Source: JBEEJZ01 sp046046915
GTDB taxonomy: Bacteria > Pseudomonadota > Gammaproteobacteria > Burkholderiales > Burkholderiaceae_C
NCBI GenBank assembly: GCA_046046915.1
Contig: JBJOIT010000057.1
Location: 1 to 16,620 of the forward strand
Length of the DNA stretch: 16,620 nt
Direction of reading: 5' to 3'
How positions within the stretch are numbered: the first letter of the stretch is position 1; the number at the start of each line of letters is the position of its first letter. The notes beneath the pieces are model-generated. The model did not search any database and was not told the origin of the DNA. It was given only the letters and a program-made list of their open reading frames with translations. This document shows, in pieces, positions 8,764 through 14,876 of this stretch. The translations under genes and the position numbers were made by a program.

Positions 8764-10399
8764 CGTAGAGCGTCTCCACGGTGATGGTGGCCACGCCCAG
8801 ATCCTGGGCAAATCGTTCGGTGTTGCGGCGCGCTTTGCCCCGCACAAAGAACGGAATCTTGCCCAGCTCCTTTTCGGCTTCGGGGCTCCAGGTAGCCTGG
8901 TTCGATGCTGCTTGGGCTGGGGCGGCGACCTTTTGAATGCTGTCGGTTGTCAGGGTGTCCGTGCGATCGCTTGCACCGGCTGGCGTGTGGGCTGTGCCTA
9001 GAGCAGGGCTTGCTGTCGCTGGGTTAGCAGGCGCAGTCCTGGCTGGAGCCACGTTCTCTGCCGCTGGCCGGGTGCTACCCAAATGTGAGGGCGCAGCACT
9101 GGCGTGGAACTCAAAGTCTTCGCGGAACATGCCGATCAGATGTTCTTCCAGGCCCATCATCAGCGGGTGCACCCAGGTGTCGAACAGCACGTTTGCGCCT
9201 TCAAAACCCATCTGAGGTGCGTAACGCGCCGGGAAGTCCTGCACGTGCACCGGAGCCGAAATCACGGCGCACGGGATGCCGTGGCGCTTGGCAATGTGAC
9301 GCTCCATCTGCGTACCCAAAATCAGCTCCGGTTGCAGCGCGTTGATCTGGGCTTCGACTTCCAGGTAGTCGTCGGTGATCAAGGCCTCGATGCCGTGTCG
9401 CTTGGCGCAATCTCGCACCTCACGGGCAAACTCGCGGCTGTAGGTGCCCAGACCCACCACCTCGAAGCCCATCTCCTGGCTGGCAATGCGGGCGGCAGCC
9501 ACCACATGCGTCGCATCGCCAAAAAGGTAGACGCGCTTGCCGGTCAGGTAGGTCGAGTCGACCGATTTGGCGTACCAGTGGGCGTGCGCGTTGCCGGGGT
9601 CTTGTGCGGGCAGAGGCAGGCCGGTCAGGGCGCAGACTTCGGCAATGAAGTCACGCGTGGCGTGGCTGCCCAAAGGAACGGTCTTGGTGTAAGGCTGGTC
9701 AAACTGGCGCTGTAGCCATTGCGCTGCGCTAAGACCGATCTCTGGGTACAGCACCACGTTGAAGTCGGCTTCGGCCAACTTGTGCATGTCGGCCACGCTG
9801 GCACTCAGAGGCGCAACCACGGCCACGTCCACGCCTAGTTGCTTGAGCAACTGGGTGATTTCTTTTACATCGTCGCGGTGGCGAAAGCCCAGGGCGCTGG
9901 GGCCGAGGATGTTGCAGGTGGGGCGGGCCTTGGCTGTCTTTGCTGTCGCATCGGCAGGCTTGTGCACCAAATGGCGGCAGAGTTGATAGAAGGTCTCGCT
10001 GGCGCCCCAGTTTTCCTTGCGCTGATAAGAGGGCAGCTCCAGGGCCACCACGGGAATGGGCAGCTGCAGGGCCTGGGCCAAGCCACCCGGGTCGTCCTGG
10101 ATCAGCTCGGCCGTGCACGAGGAGCCCACCAGCATGGCCGCGGGATTGAAACGGGCCATGGCATGGCGGGCTGCATCCTTGAAGAGTTCAGCCGTGTCGC
10201 CGCCCAGATCACGCGCCTGGAAGGTGGTGTAGGTCACCGGGGGGCGGCGCGGCAGGCGCTCGATCATGGTGAACAGCAAATCGGCGTAAGTGTCACCTTG
10301 CGGGGCGTGCAGTACATAGTGCACGTCTGTCATGGCGGTGGCCACACGCATCGCGCCCACATGGGGCGGCCCTTCGTAAGTCCAGAGCGTCAGTTGCAT
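8738..10399 (-). CDS. bchB: Dark protochlorophyllide reductase subunit BchB
   Basis: 553 residues. With BchN it forms the NifDK-like heterotetramer that reduces ring D of protochlorophyllide. D36 (in APQGDTYAD) is at the position of the aspartate that serves as the fourth ligand of the NB cluster. D281 (in WYAKSVDSTYLTGKRV) corresponds to the catalytic aspartate known from Rhodobacter. The core ends near residue 431. It is followed by a linker rich in Ala, Pro and Thr, about residues 432-504, and a C-terminal PCP_red domain at about 505-551 (SPEAEKELGKIPFFVRGKAR). The linker makes the protein somewhat longer than the roughly 525 residues I recall for Rhodobacter. The start is supported by AGGA 7 nt before the ATG; there is a 16-bp gap from bchN. 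The 3' end probably overlaps bchH. Confidence 0.98.
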   Translation of the reverse strand: MQLTLWTYEGPPHVGAMRVATAMTDVHYVLHAPQGDTYADLLFTMIERLPRRPPVTYTTFQARDLGGDTAELFKDAARHAMARFNPAAMLVGSSCTAELIQDDPGGLAQALQLPIPVVALELPSYQRKENWGASETFYQLCRHLVHKPADATAKTAKARPTCNILGPSALGFRHRDDVKEITQLLKQLGVDVAVVAPLSASVADMHKLAEADFNVVLYPEIGLSAAQWLQRQFDQPYTKTVPLGSHATRDFIAEVCALTGLPLPAQDPGNAHAHWYAKSVDSTYLTGKRVYLFGDATHVVAAARIASQEMGFEVVGLGTYSREFAREVRDCAKRHGIEALITDDYLEVEAQINALQPELILGTQMERHIAKRHGIPCAVISAPVHVQDFPARYAPQMGFEGANVLFDTWVHPLMMGLEEHLIGMFREDFEFHASAAPSHLGSTRPAAENVAPARTAPANPATASPALGTAHTPAGASDRTDTLTTDSIQKVAAPAQAASNQATWSPEAEKELGKIPFFVRGKARRNTERFAQDLGVATITVETLYDAKAHYSR

Positions 10400-10415
10400 G
10401 GGGTGTTCCTGCGCT

Positions 10416-11699
10416 TTAAGCGGCCAGCTTCAGGCGGCGCTTGAGCGGGCGGCTGAACAGGCCGGCAAGGTCCGCCGCCTGTTCGTAGCCCTGAATGGGG
10501 GTAAAGACCAGCTCGATCGCCCACTTGGTGGTGATGCCCTGGGCCTCCAGCGGATTGGCCAGGCCCAGGCCGCAGACCACCAGGTCTGGTGCATCGGCCA
10601 GGCAGCGGTCCAGCTGCAGGTCCACGTCCTGGCCTTCGCTCACGCGCGTGCCTGCGGGCAAGAGCGCTAACTCGGGAGCCATGTGCTGTCGGTGCAGATA
10701 GGGGGTGCCCACCTCCACCAGCGTCATGCCCAGTTCGCGGTGCACAAAGCGGGCCAGCGGGATTTCGAGCTGCGAGTCAGGGAAGAAAAAGATGCGACGT
10801 CCAAGCAGGATGTCGCGTTGCGCCGCCAAGGCTTTTTCGGCACGTAAACGCGGAGCAGCAGTGGCTTGTTCAAACAATTCAGGGACCACGTCAAACTCGG
10901 TGGCGGCAGCTTGCAGCCAGGCCGTTGTGCCTTCTACGCCAAGCGGGAAGGCGGCTGGCAAGTGCTGTGCGCCTCGCGATTGCAGGGCGCGGGCCGTGTC
11001 GGCCAAAAAGGGCTGGGCCAACAAAAAGCGGGTGTTCTGTCCCACGGCCGGCATGACCTGGCTGTGGCGTGGGGGGAAAAAACTGACCTGCAAACCCATG
11101 CGCTCAAACAGGCTGCGCAGCTGGTCTTCGACCACATCGGCCAGGGTCCCGACCACCATCAGGGCGGGGGCTGTGTTGGGTGCGCTGGCGGGCAAGCTTG
11201 GCACGAGAGCTGCCAGACAAGCGTCTTCGCCTTGCGTGAAGGTGGTTTCGATGCCGCTGCCCGAGTAGTTGAGCACGCGCACGGCGGGGTGATGGCGCTG
11301 GTTCTGGCGTTCCGCGGCACGCGATAGGTCGAGCTTGATCACCTCTGAGGGGCAGGAACCCACCAGGAACAGCAGCCGGATGTCGGGCCGCCGCGCGAGC
11401 AACTGGCCGACCACGCGATCGAGTTCCTCGTGCACATCGGCCAGACCGGCCAGGTCGCGCTCGTCGATGATGGCGGTGCCAAACCGGGGCTCTGCAAAGA
11501 TCATCACACCGGCCGCAGACTGAATCAAGTGGGCGCAGGTGCGTGAACCGACGACCAGAAAGAAGGCGTCCTGGATCTTGCGGTGCAGCCAAATGATGCC
11601 GGTTAGCCCGCAAAACACCTCACGCTGGCCGCGCTCGACCAGGGGCACGACATCGGTGCAGCCGGAGGTCTCTGCGCGAATCGGGATGACTGGGCTCAT
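10416..11699 (-). CDS. bchN: Dark protochlorophyllide reductase subunit BchN
   Basis: 427 residues. BchN partners BchB in the catalytic component of protochlorophyllide reductase and supplies three cysteine ligands to the NB [4Fe-4S] cluster. These are visible as C30 (REVFCGLTG), C55 (GSRTCAHLI) and C116 (LVGSCPSEVIKLDL); their spacing of 25 and 61 residues is the same as in Rhodobacter BchN (C26, C51, C112). The frame is open far upstream to about 12044 within bchF, but the start is the ATG at 11699: it gives MSPVIPIRAETSGCTDV and overlaps the bchF TGA by ATGA. Other family segments are AEPRFGTAIIDERDLAG and YSGSGIETTFTQGED. The downstream neighbour bchB follows after 16 bp. Confidence 0.98.
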   Translation of the reverse strand: MSPVIPIRAETSGCTDVVPLVERGQREVFCGLTGIIWLHRKIQDAFFLVVGSRTCAHLIQSAAGVMIFAEPRFGTAIIDERDLAGLADVHEELDRVVGQLLARRPDIRLLFLVGSCPSEVIKLDLSRAAERQNQRHHPAVRVLNYSGSGIETTFTQGEDACLAALVPSLPASAPNTAPALMVVGTLADVVEDQLRSLFERMGLQVSFFPPRHSQVMPAVGQNTRFLLAQPFLADTARALQSRGAQHLPAAFPLGVEGTTAWLQAAATEFDVVPELFEQATAAPRLRAEKALAAQRDILLGRRIFFFPDSQLEIPLARFVHRELGMTLVEVGTPYLHRQHMAPELALLPAGTRVSEGQDVDLQLDRCLADAPDLVVCGLGLANPLEAQGITTKWAIELVFTPIQGYEQAADLAGLFSRPLKRRLKLAA

Positions 11700-12211
11700 G
11701 TGCTGGCCTGTGCGCCCGGCTTGGGCAAGGAGGAGGGAAGGGCGGTCGATGGTTTTTGCAGCCGCGCCATGCGCAGCTTGCGGATGTACTGGGCAGCGTT
11801 GAAGGCATAGCTGCCGTAAGCGGCCAGCGCCATCAGAAGTTGGTCGGTAGCGCTCCACTGGCCCTGCCACCAGACCCAGACATAGGCCGTGTGCAGGATC
11901 ATCACGCCCAGGCTGACCACGTCTTCCCAGAAAAAGGCCGGGGCAAACAGGTATTGGCCAAACACCACTTTTTCCCAGATGGCGCCAGTGACCATGATGG
12001 CGTACAGAACTGCGGTTTTGAGGACGACGGAACCCAGCGCCCATTCGGTGTCATGGCCCGTCCTCAGGCTGCTCACCACCCAATACAGGCTGATGCCGAA
12101 AACGGCGAACTGCACCGGGGCCAGCACGCCTTGCACCAAGGTCCAAGCGCTTGCGTCACGCCGGGCGCGCTGCGCTGGCGTATACAAAGGCTGGCGTTGG
12201 GATGTGGACAT
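11696..12211 (-). CDS. bchF: 3-vinyl (bacterio)chlorophyllide hydratase BchF
   Basis: 171 residues. BchF hydrates the 3-vinyl group of chlorophyllide-type intermediates to 3-hydroxyethyl on the way to bacteriochlorophyll a. It is a small membrane protein. YTPAQRARRDASAWTLVQGVLAPVQFAVF near the N-terminus and AIWEKVVFGQYLFAPAFFWEDVVS (about 77-100) are characteristic. Hydrophobic segments lie near residues 28-48, 61-78, 98-115 and 122-140. The ATG at 12211 is chosen because an AGG lies a few bases upstream; the in-frame ATG at 12226 would add MFRFV and has no ribosome binding site. It is the first gene of the long minus-strand operon, and its promoter and operators are readable 33-73 bp upstream. 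The end overlaps bchN by ATGA. Confidence 0.96.
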   Translation of the reverse strand: MSTSQRQPLYTPAQRARRDASAWTLVQGVLAPVQFAVFGISLYWVVSSLRTGHDTEWALGSVVLKTAVLYAIMVTGAIWEKVVFGQYLFAPAFFWEDVVSLGVMILHTAYVWVWWQGQWSATDQLLMALAAYGSYAFNAAQYIRKLRMARLQKPSTALPSSLPKPGAQAST

Positions 12212-12243
12212 GACAAACCTGAACATCGTGTGAGTTTGGAATG

Positions 12244-12272
12244 AATGTAAGTCTGGATATACAGTGTGTCAA
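12244..12272 (-). promoter_or_regulatory. Sigma70-type promoter of the bchFNBHLM-lhaA-puhABC operon
   Basis: On the minus strand, TTGACA (12272-12267) is a consensus -35. After 17 bp comes TACATT (12249-12244), a 4/6 match to the -10 box. Transcription would start near 12236, leaving a leader of about 25 nt before the bchF ATG at 12211. Both elements lie within PpsR operators, which explains how repression could work. The start site itself is inferred. Confidence 0.75.
12246..12263. promoter_or_regulatory. PpsR/CrtJ operator 1 at bchF (TGT-N12-ACA)
   Basis: TGTAAGTCTGGATATACA is an exact match to the TGT-N12-ACA palindrome bound by PpsR/CrtJ. It overlaps the -10 box of the bchF promoter. Centre-to-centre distance to operator 2 is 21 bp, about two helical turns, which would put both sites on the same DNA face for cooperative binding. 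Confidence 0.82.
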
Positions 12273-12284
12273 CATAAATTGACA
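12267..12284. promoter_or_regulatory. PpsR/CrtJ operator 2 at bchF (TGTCAA-N6-TTGACA)
   Basis: TGTCAACATAAATTGACA is a perfect TGT-N12-ACA site with six-base arms (TGTCAA / TTGACA). It contains the -35 of the minus-strand bchF promoter. It lies only 3 bp from operator 1 and might also affect the divergent ppaA gene. Confidence 0.87.
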
Positions 12285-12292
12285 ATATTTCG

Positions 12293-12320
12293 CTGACCTA
12301 GGGTTTACACTGAATACAAG
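12293..12320 (+). promoter_or_regulatory. Possible weak promoter for ppaA
   Basis: CTGACC (12293-12298), a 16-bp spacer and TACAAG (12315-12320) each match the sigma70 boxes at 4 of 6 positions and point towards ppaA. This would leave a leader of over 130 nt. The call is tentative; no better promoter was seen on this strand in the divergent intergenic region. Confidence 0.25.
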
Positions 12321-12458
12321 TTCACCAATTCAACACACACTCGCCCTTGTGTTTGGCAGGGATGTCTTGAGGGCCCTGTCCAGCGCGAATCTATCGATGT
12401 GCGCTCTCATCCGATGGCGCTTGTTGCTCGTGTATCCCTCTGATGATTGGTGCTTGTC

Positions 12459-13274
12459 ATGGCGCAATTCAACCTTGAGAACCCGCAGGCACCGCCAACA
12501 GGCTTGCGGGCTGCGCTTCACTTGCCCGAGGCCCTGAGACGTGGTACCCCTGTGGGGCCACGACTGGTCGGGGGGACCAGCTTCGCCGGTCGTTTAGCAC
12601 TGGATCTGTCCCAGATTCAGATGCTGGCCCAAGCCTGCCTTCAAGGTTTGGATGCGGCACGTCAGGTCGTCTTTGGCTGGCAGCGCCAAGGCCAGTCGCT
12701 GGCAGATATCTATATCCATGGCATCACGCCTTGCGCTCGTTTGCTGGGGGAGTGGTGGTGTAGCGACCGGCTGGACTTCGCGATGACGACCATCGCCTCT
12801 GCGAACTTGCAGCAACTCTTGCATGACTTCAGCAGCGAGTTCTTGCAGGAGTCTCCCGAACCCCACAACGGATGGAGCCTCTTGTTGCTGACAGAGCCTG
12901 GCGCGCAGCACAGTTTGGGCCTGTTCATGCTGAGTGAGTTCTTCAAACGCGCCGGATGGACGGTGACGGTAGCAGTACCGCAGGATGTGGCCGAATTCAA
13001 ACGCCTTTTTCAGTCAGACTGGTTTGACGCCGTTGGCATTTCGGTCAGTACAGATCGGCATCTGGGCGCACTGGGGACGCTGCTGCCGCAACTGCGCAAA
13101 GGGGCCGCCAATCTCAATATGCAGGTCTTTCTGGGCGGGCCGATGGCCTTTGTGGCGCCGACTTGCCTGACGGGTTTGGGGGCCGACGTTCTGACCGAGG
13201 ATGCCCCTGCCACAGTTGCGTACCTCACCGAGCGCCTGCGTGCCATTCCTTGCGCTATGTCAAGCAATGTATGA
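12459..13274 (+). CDS. ppaA: PpaA/AerR-type cobalamin- (or heme-) binding photosynthesis regulator
   Basis: 271 residues. PpaA/AerR proteins bind B12 (or heme) through a SCHIC-type domain and modulate the activity of PpsR/CrtJ. The N-terminal 60 residues are variable. The helical cap (about 85-125) contains HGITPCARLLGEWWCSDRLDF and TTIASANLQQLL, as in B12-binding regulators. The Rossmann part starts at about 139: SLLLLTEPGAQHSLGLFMLSE carries H151 in an xHxxG context where classical B12 proteins have DxHxxG, and later GISVSTDRHLG (193-203) and FLGGPMAF (224-231). No DNA-binding domain is recognisable. The ATG at 12459 is chosen over an in-frame TTG at 12447; neither has a clear ribosome binding site. 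It is divergent from bchF and directly precedes ppsR, the classical aerR-crtJ arrangement. It may be co-transcribed with ppsR. Confidence 0.9.
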   Translation: MAQFNLENPQAPPTGLRAALHLPEALRRGTPVGPRLVGGTSFAGRLALDLSQIQMLAQACLQGLDAARQVVFGWQRQGQSLADIYIHGITPCARLLGEWWCSDRLDFAMTTIASANLQQLLHDFSSEFLQESPEPHNGWSLLLLTEPGAQHSLGLFMLSEFFKRAGWTVTVAVPQDVAEFKRLFQSDWFDAVGISVSTDRHLGALGTLLPQLRKGAANLNMQVFLGGPMAFVAPTCLTGLGADVLTEDAPATVAYLTERLRAIPCAMSSNV

Positions 13275-13284
13275 ATTTATCCAT

Positions 13285-13319
13285 GTTTCATGCCTCGCCC
13301 CCGAGAGGGCAAATGAAAC
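13285..13319. repeat. Inverted repeat / hairpin between ppaA and ppsR
   Basis: GTTTCAT (13285-13291) pairs exactly with ATGAAAC (13313-13319). The stem continues, with small bulges, through GCCTC (13292-13296) and GAGGGC (13305-13310) around an 8-base loop. It starts 10 bp after the ppaA stop. No T-run follows on the plus strand, so it is not a standard terminator. It may be an attenuating or mRNA-stabilising structure that separates expression of ppaA and ppsR. Confidence 0.5.
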
Positions 13320-13362
13320 CAAGGGTTAACGCCTGGATTTGAGTTATAACTTTCAACCTGCC

Positions 13363-13380
13363 TGACAAAAATAAGTGTCA
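13363..13380. repeat. Inverted repeat TGACA-N8-TGTCA before ppsR
   Basis: TGACA (13363-13367) and TGTCA (13376-13380) form an 18-bp palindrome about 35 bp upstream of the ppsR ATG. The right arm extends to TGTCAAC, the same seven bases that open the perfect PpsR operators at bchF and bchG. A TTTACA follows at 13392-13397, but with a TGT-to-ACA spacing of 16 instead of 12. It is a candidate regulatory site; the protein that would bind it is unknown. Confidence 0.4.
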
Positions 13381-13414
13381 ACTTCCTGATCTTTACATTG
13401 AGTTGATTTACAAC

Positions 13415-14806
13415 ATGCATCTTCCGTCTCTAGACCCGTCGACGTTCTCCCAGTTATTGGGGGTGGTGTCTGACATTACCTTGGTCATGGACACGCAAGG
13501 CGTTATTGAGGACGTATCGACCCGGCGCGACACCTTGGGTGCCCTGGGGTGTCAGGATTGGGTCGGGCGACGTTGGATCGACACGGTCACCAGCGAAAGC
13601 CGAAGCAAAATCCAGGAAATGTTGCAATCTCGAGGTGCTGCCGATGTCATGCGCTGGCGCCATGTCAACCACACATCCAGGCTGGGCAACGAGTTGGCCT
13701 TGCAGTATGTGCTGCTGCCTTTAGGCGCCGGTAAGCTGCTCGCCTTGGGTCGCGATCTCGAATCCCTGGCCGAGTTACAGCGTCGTCTGGTGGAAACCCA
13801 ACAGTCCATGGAACGCGATTATTTGCGCTTGCGTCATATCGAGGCACGCTACCGTGTGTTGTTTGACACGTCCTCTGAAGCGGTGTTGATGGTCGACGCC
13901 AGTACCCAGCGGGTACTTGAGGCCAACGTGGGCGCACAGGCTCTGCTCAAGGACGCTGGTAAGCGTCTGGTGGGGCGCGACGTGCGTGAGTGTTTTGAGG
14001 GCGAAAGCCAGGATGAGGTTCAGTCCTTGCTGCGCACCGCGCTGGCGACGGGTCGCATTGAGTTGTGTTCTGCAAGGGTGGCAGGTTTGCCTGCGGCCTG
14101 GACCGTGTCAGCCACCGTGTTTCGCCAGGAAGCGGGTGCCCAGTTTCTGGTTCGGCTCGTGCCGCGCGAAAACGCCGTCATGCAAGGGCAGGATCTCGGG
14201 TCTTCTGCCGCTTTGAGCGAGGCCATGTCCAGGTTCCCGGACGGCTGGTTGTTGACCGACACCTCCGGCGTGATCAAAAGTGTTAACGAAGAGGGCATGG
14301 CCCTGTTGGGCTTGACGGCCGTTTCCCAGGTTGTGGGCCAGAGCCTGGAACGCTGGCTCCTGCGTGGGGCGGTGGATTGGGGTGTGCTGAACACCAGTCT
14401 GCGCCAGCAACTCCCGGTGCGAAATTTTGCGACGGATGTGCGCACCTTGTCCGGCATGACTTTGCCAGTTGAAGTCTCTGCCGTGTCTTTGAATCGACCC
14501 GAGCCGCTCTACGCTTTTTTTGTGCGTGACATGGATCGGAGGCTTCAGGGTGGGGCGTCTCAGGCGAAAAGCCAGCTGAACCCCTTCGCTGACCTGTCTC
14601 AGCTCGTGGGGCGTCGTCCTATCAAGGACATCGTGGGTGAAACGGTCGACACCATCGAGCGCCTGTGTATCGAGGCAGCCCTTGAGTTGACTCACAACAA
14701 TCGCGCCTCAGCGGCAGAAATGCTGGGTTTATCCCGCCAAAGCCTTTACGTCAAACTACGCCGCTTTGGCATGGTGGCTGAAGCTGAGGCCGACGTTCCA
14801 GGATGA
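13415..14806 (+). CDS. ppsR: PpsR/CrtJ transcriptional repressor of photosynthesis genes
   Basis: 463 residues. PpsR/CrtJ represses bch, crt and light-harvesting genes in response to oxygen or light by binding TGT-N12-ACA. An N-terminal PAS-like domain (about 14-115, VSDITLVMDTQGVIEDVS) is followed by a Gln/Arg-rich helical linker (about 118-145). PAS1 is at about 146-250 (RYRVLFDTSSEAVLMVD) and PAS2 at about 270-372 (FPDGWLLTDTSGVIKSVNEEG). The C-terminal Fis-type helix-turn-helix (about 405-453) contains IERLCIEAALELTHNNRASA and LGLSRQSLYVKLRR. C418 matches the redox cysteine in the HTH of CrtJ/PpsR. No cysteine occurs between C218 and C418, so the partner cysteine (C249/C251 in Rhodobacter) seems absent. 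The ATG at 13415 is preferred to an in-frame TTG at 13403. Perfect operators lie on both sides of the ppaA-ppsR pair. Confidence 0.96.
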   Translation: MHLPSLDPSTFSQLLGVVSDITLVMDTQGVIEDVSTRRDTLGALGCQDWVGRRWIDTVTSESRSKIQEMLQSRGAADVMRWRHVNHTSRLGNELALQYVLLPLGAGKLLALGRDLESLAELQRRLVETQQSMERDYLRLRHIEARYRVLFDTSSEAVLMVDASTQRVLEANVGAQALLKDAGKRLVGRDVRECFEGESQDEVQSLLRTALATGRIELCSARVAGLPAAWTVSATVFRQEAGAQFLVRLVPRENAVMQGQDLGSSAALSEAMSRFPDGWLLTDTSGVIKSVNEEGMALLGLTAVSQVVGQSLERWLLRGAVDWGVLNTSLRQQLPVRNFATDVRTLSGMTLPVEVSAVSLNRPEPLYAFFVRDMDRRLQGGASQAKSQLNPFADLSQLVGRRPIKDIVGETVDTIERLCIEAALELTHNNRASAAEMLGLSRQSLYVKLRRFGMVAEAEADVPG

Positions 14807-14807
14807 G

Positions 14808-14825
14808 TGTATTTTTTAATTGACG
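14808..14825. promoter_or_regulatory. Imperfect PpsR/CrtJ operator upstream of bchG
   Basis: TGTATTTTTTAATTGACG fits TGT-N12-AC(G), one mismatch from the consensus. It begins one base after the ppsR stop codon. Its centre is 23 bp from that of the perfect site at 14831-14848, mirroring the two-site arrangement at bchF (21 bp). The T-run inside it is not preceded by a clear hairpin, so I do not call a terminator here. Confidence 0.5.
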
Positions 14826-14830
14826 ACTAG

Positions 14831-14848
14831 TGTCAACCCTAGTTGACA
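14831..14848. promoter_or_regulatory. PpsR/CrtJ operator upstream of bchG (perfect TGT-N12-ACA)
   Basis: TGTCAACCCTAGTTGACA has six-base inverted arms (TGTCAA / TTGACA), like operator 2 at bchF; the first seven bases are identical between the two. It lies 28 bp before the bchG ATG and includes the candidate -35 box of bchG. Confidence 0.87.
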
Positions 14849-14870
14849 TTCTTCAAACTCTCTCCACAAT
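14843..14870 (+). promoter_or_regulatory. Candidate promoter of bchG
   Basis: TTGACA (14843-14848) is a consensus -35. CACAAT (14865-14870), after a 16-bp spacer, matches the -10 at 4 of 6 positions. The -35 is one arm of the PpsR operator. The predicted start of transcription is close to the bchG ATG at 14877, which would make the message leaderless or nearly so. Confidence 0.5.
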
Positions 14871-14876
14871 GGGGGC

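Noticed and set aside
11700..12044. Upstream extension of the bchN frame into bchF
   Set aside because: It is an alternative frame within bchF; the extension has no similarity to BchN, and the ATGA overlap at 11696-11699 defines the start.
12332..12353. AACACA/TGTGTT inverted repeat in the ppaA leader
   Set aside because: Six A/T-rich-type pairs with a 10-base loop, no extension on either side; easily expected by chance and does not fit TGT-N12-ACA.
14807..14820. T-run after ppsR as an intrinsic terminator
   Set aside because: No stable G+C-rich hairpin precedes it; the run lies inside the degenerate PpsR site.
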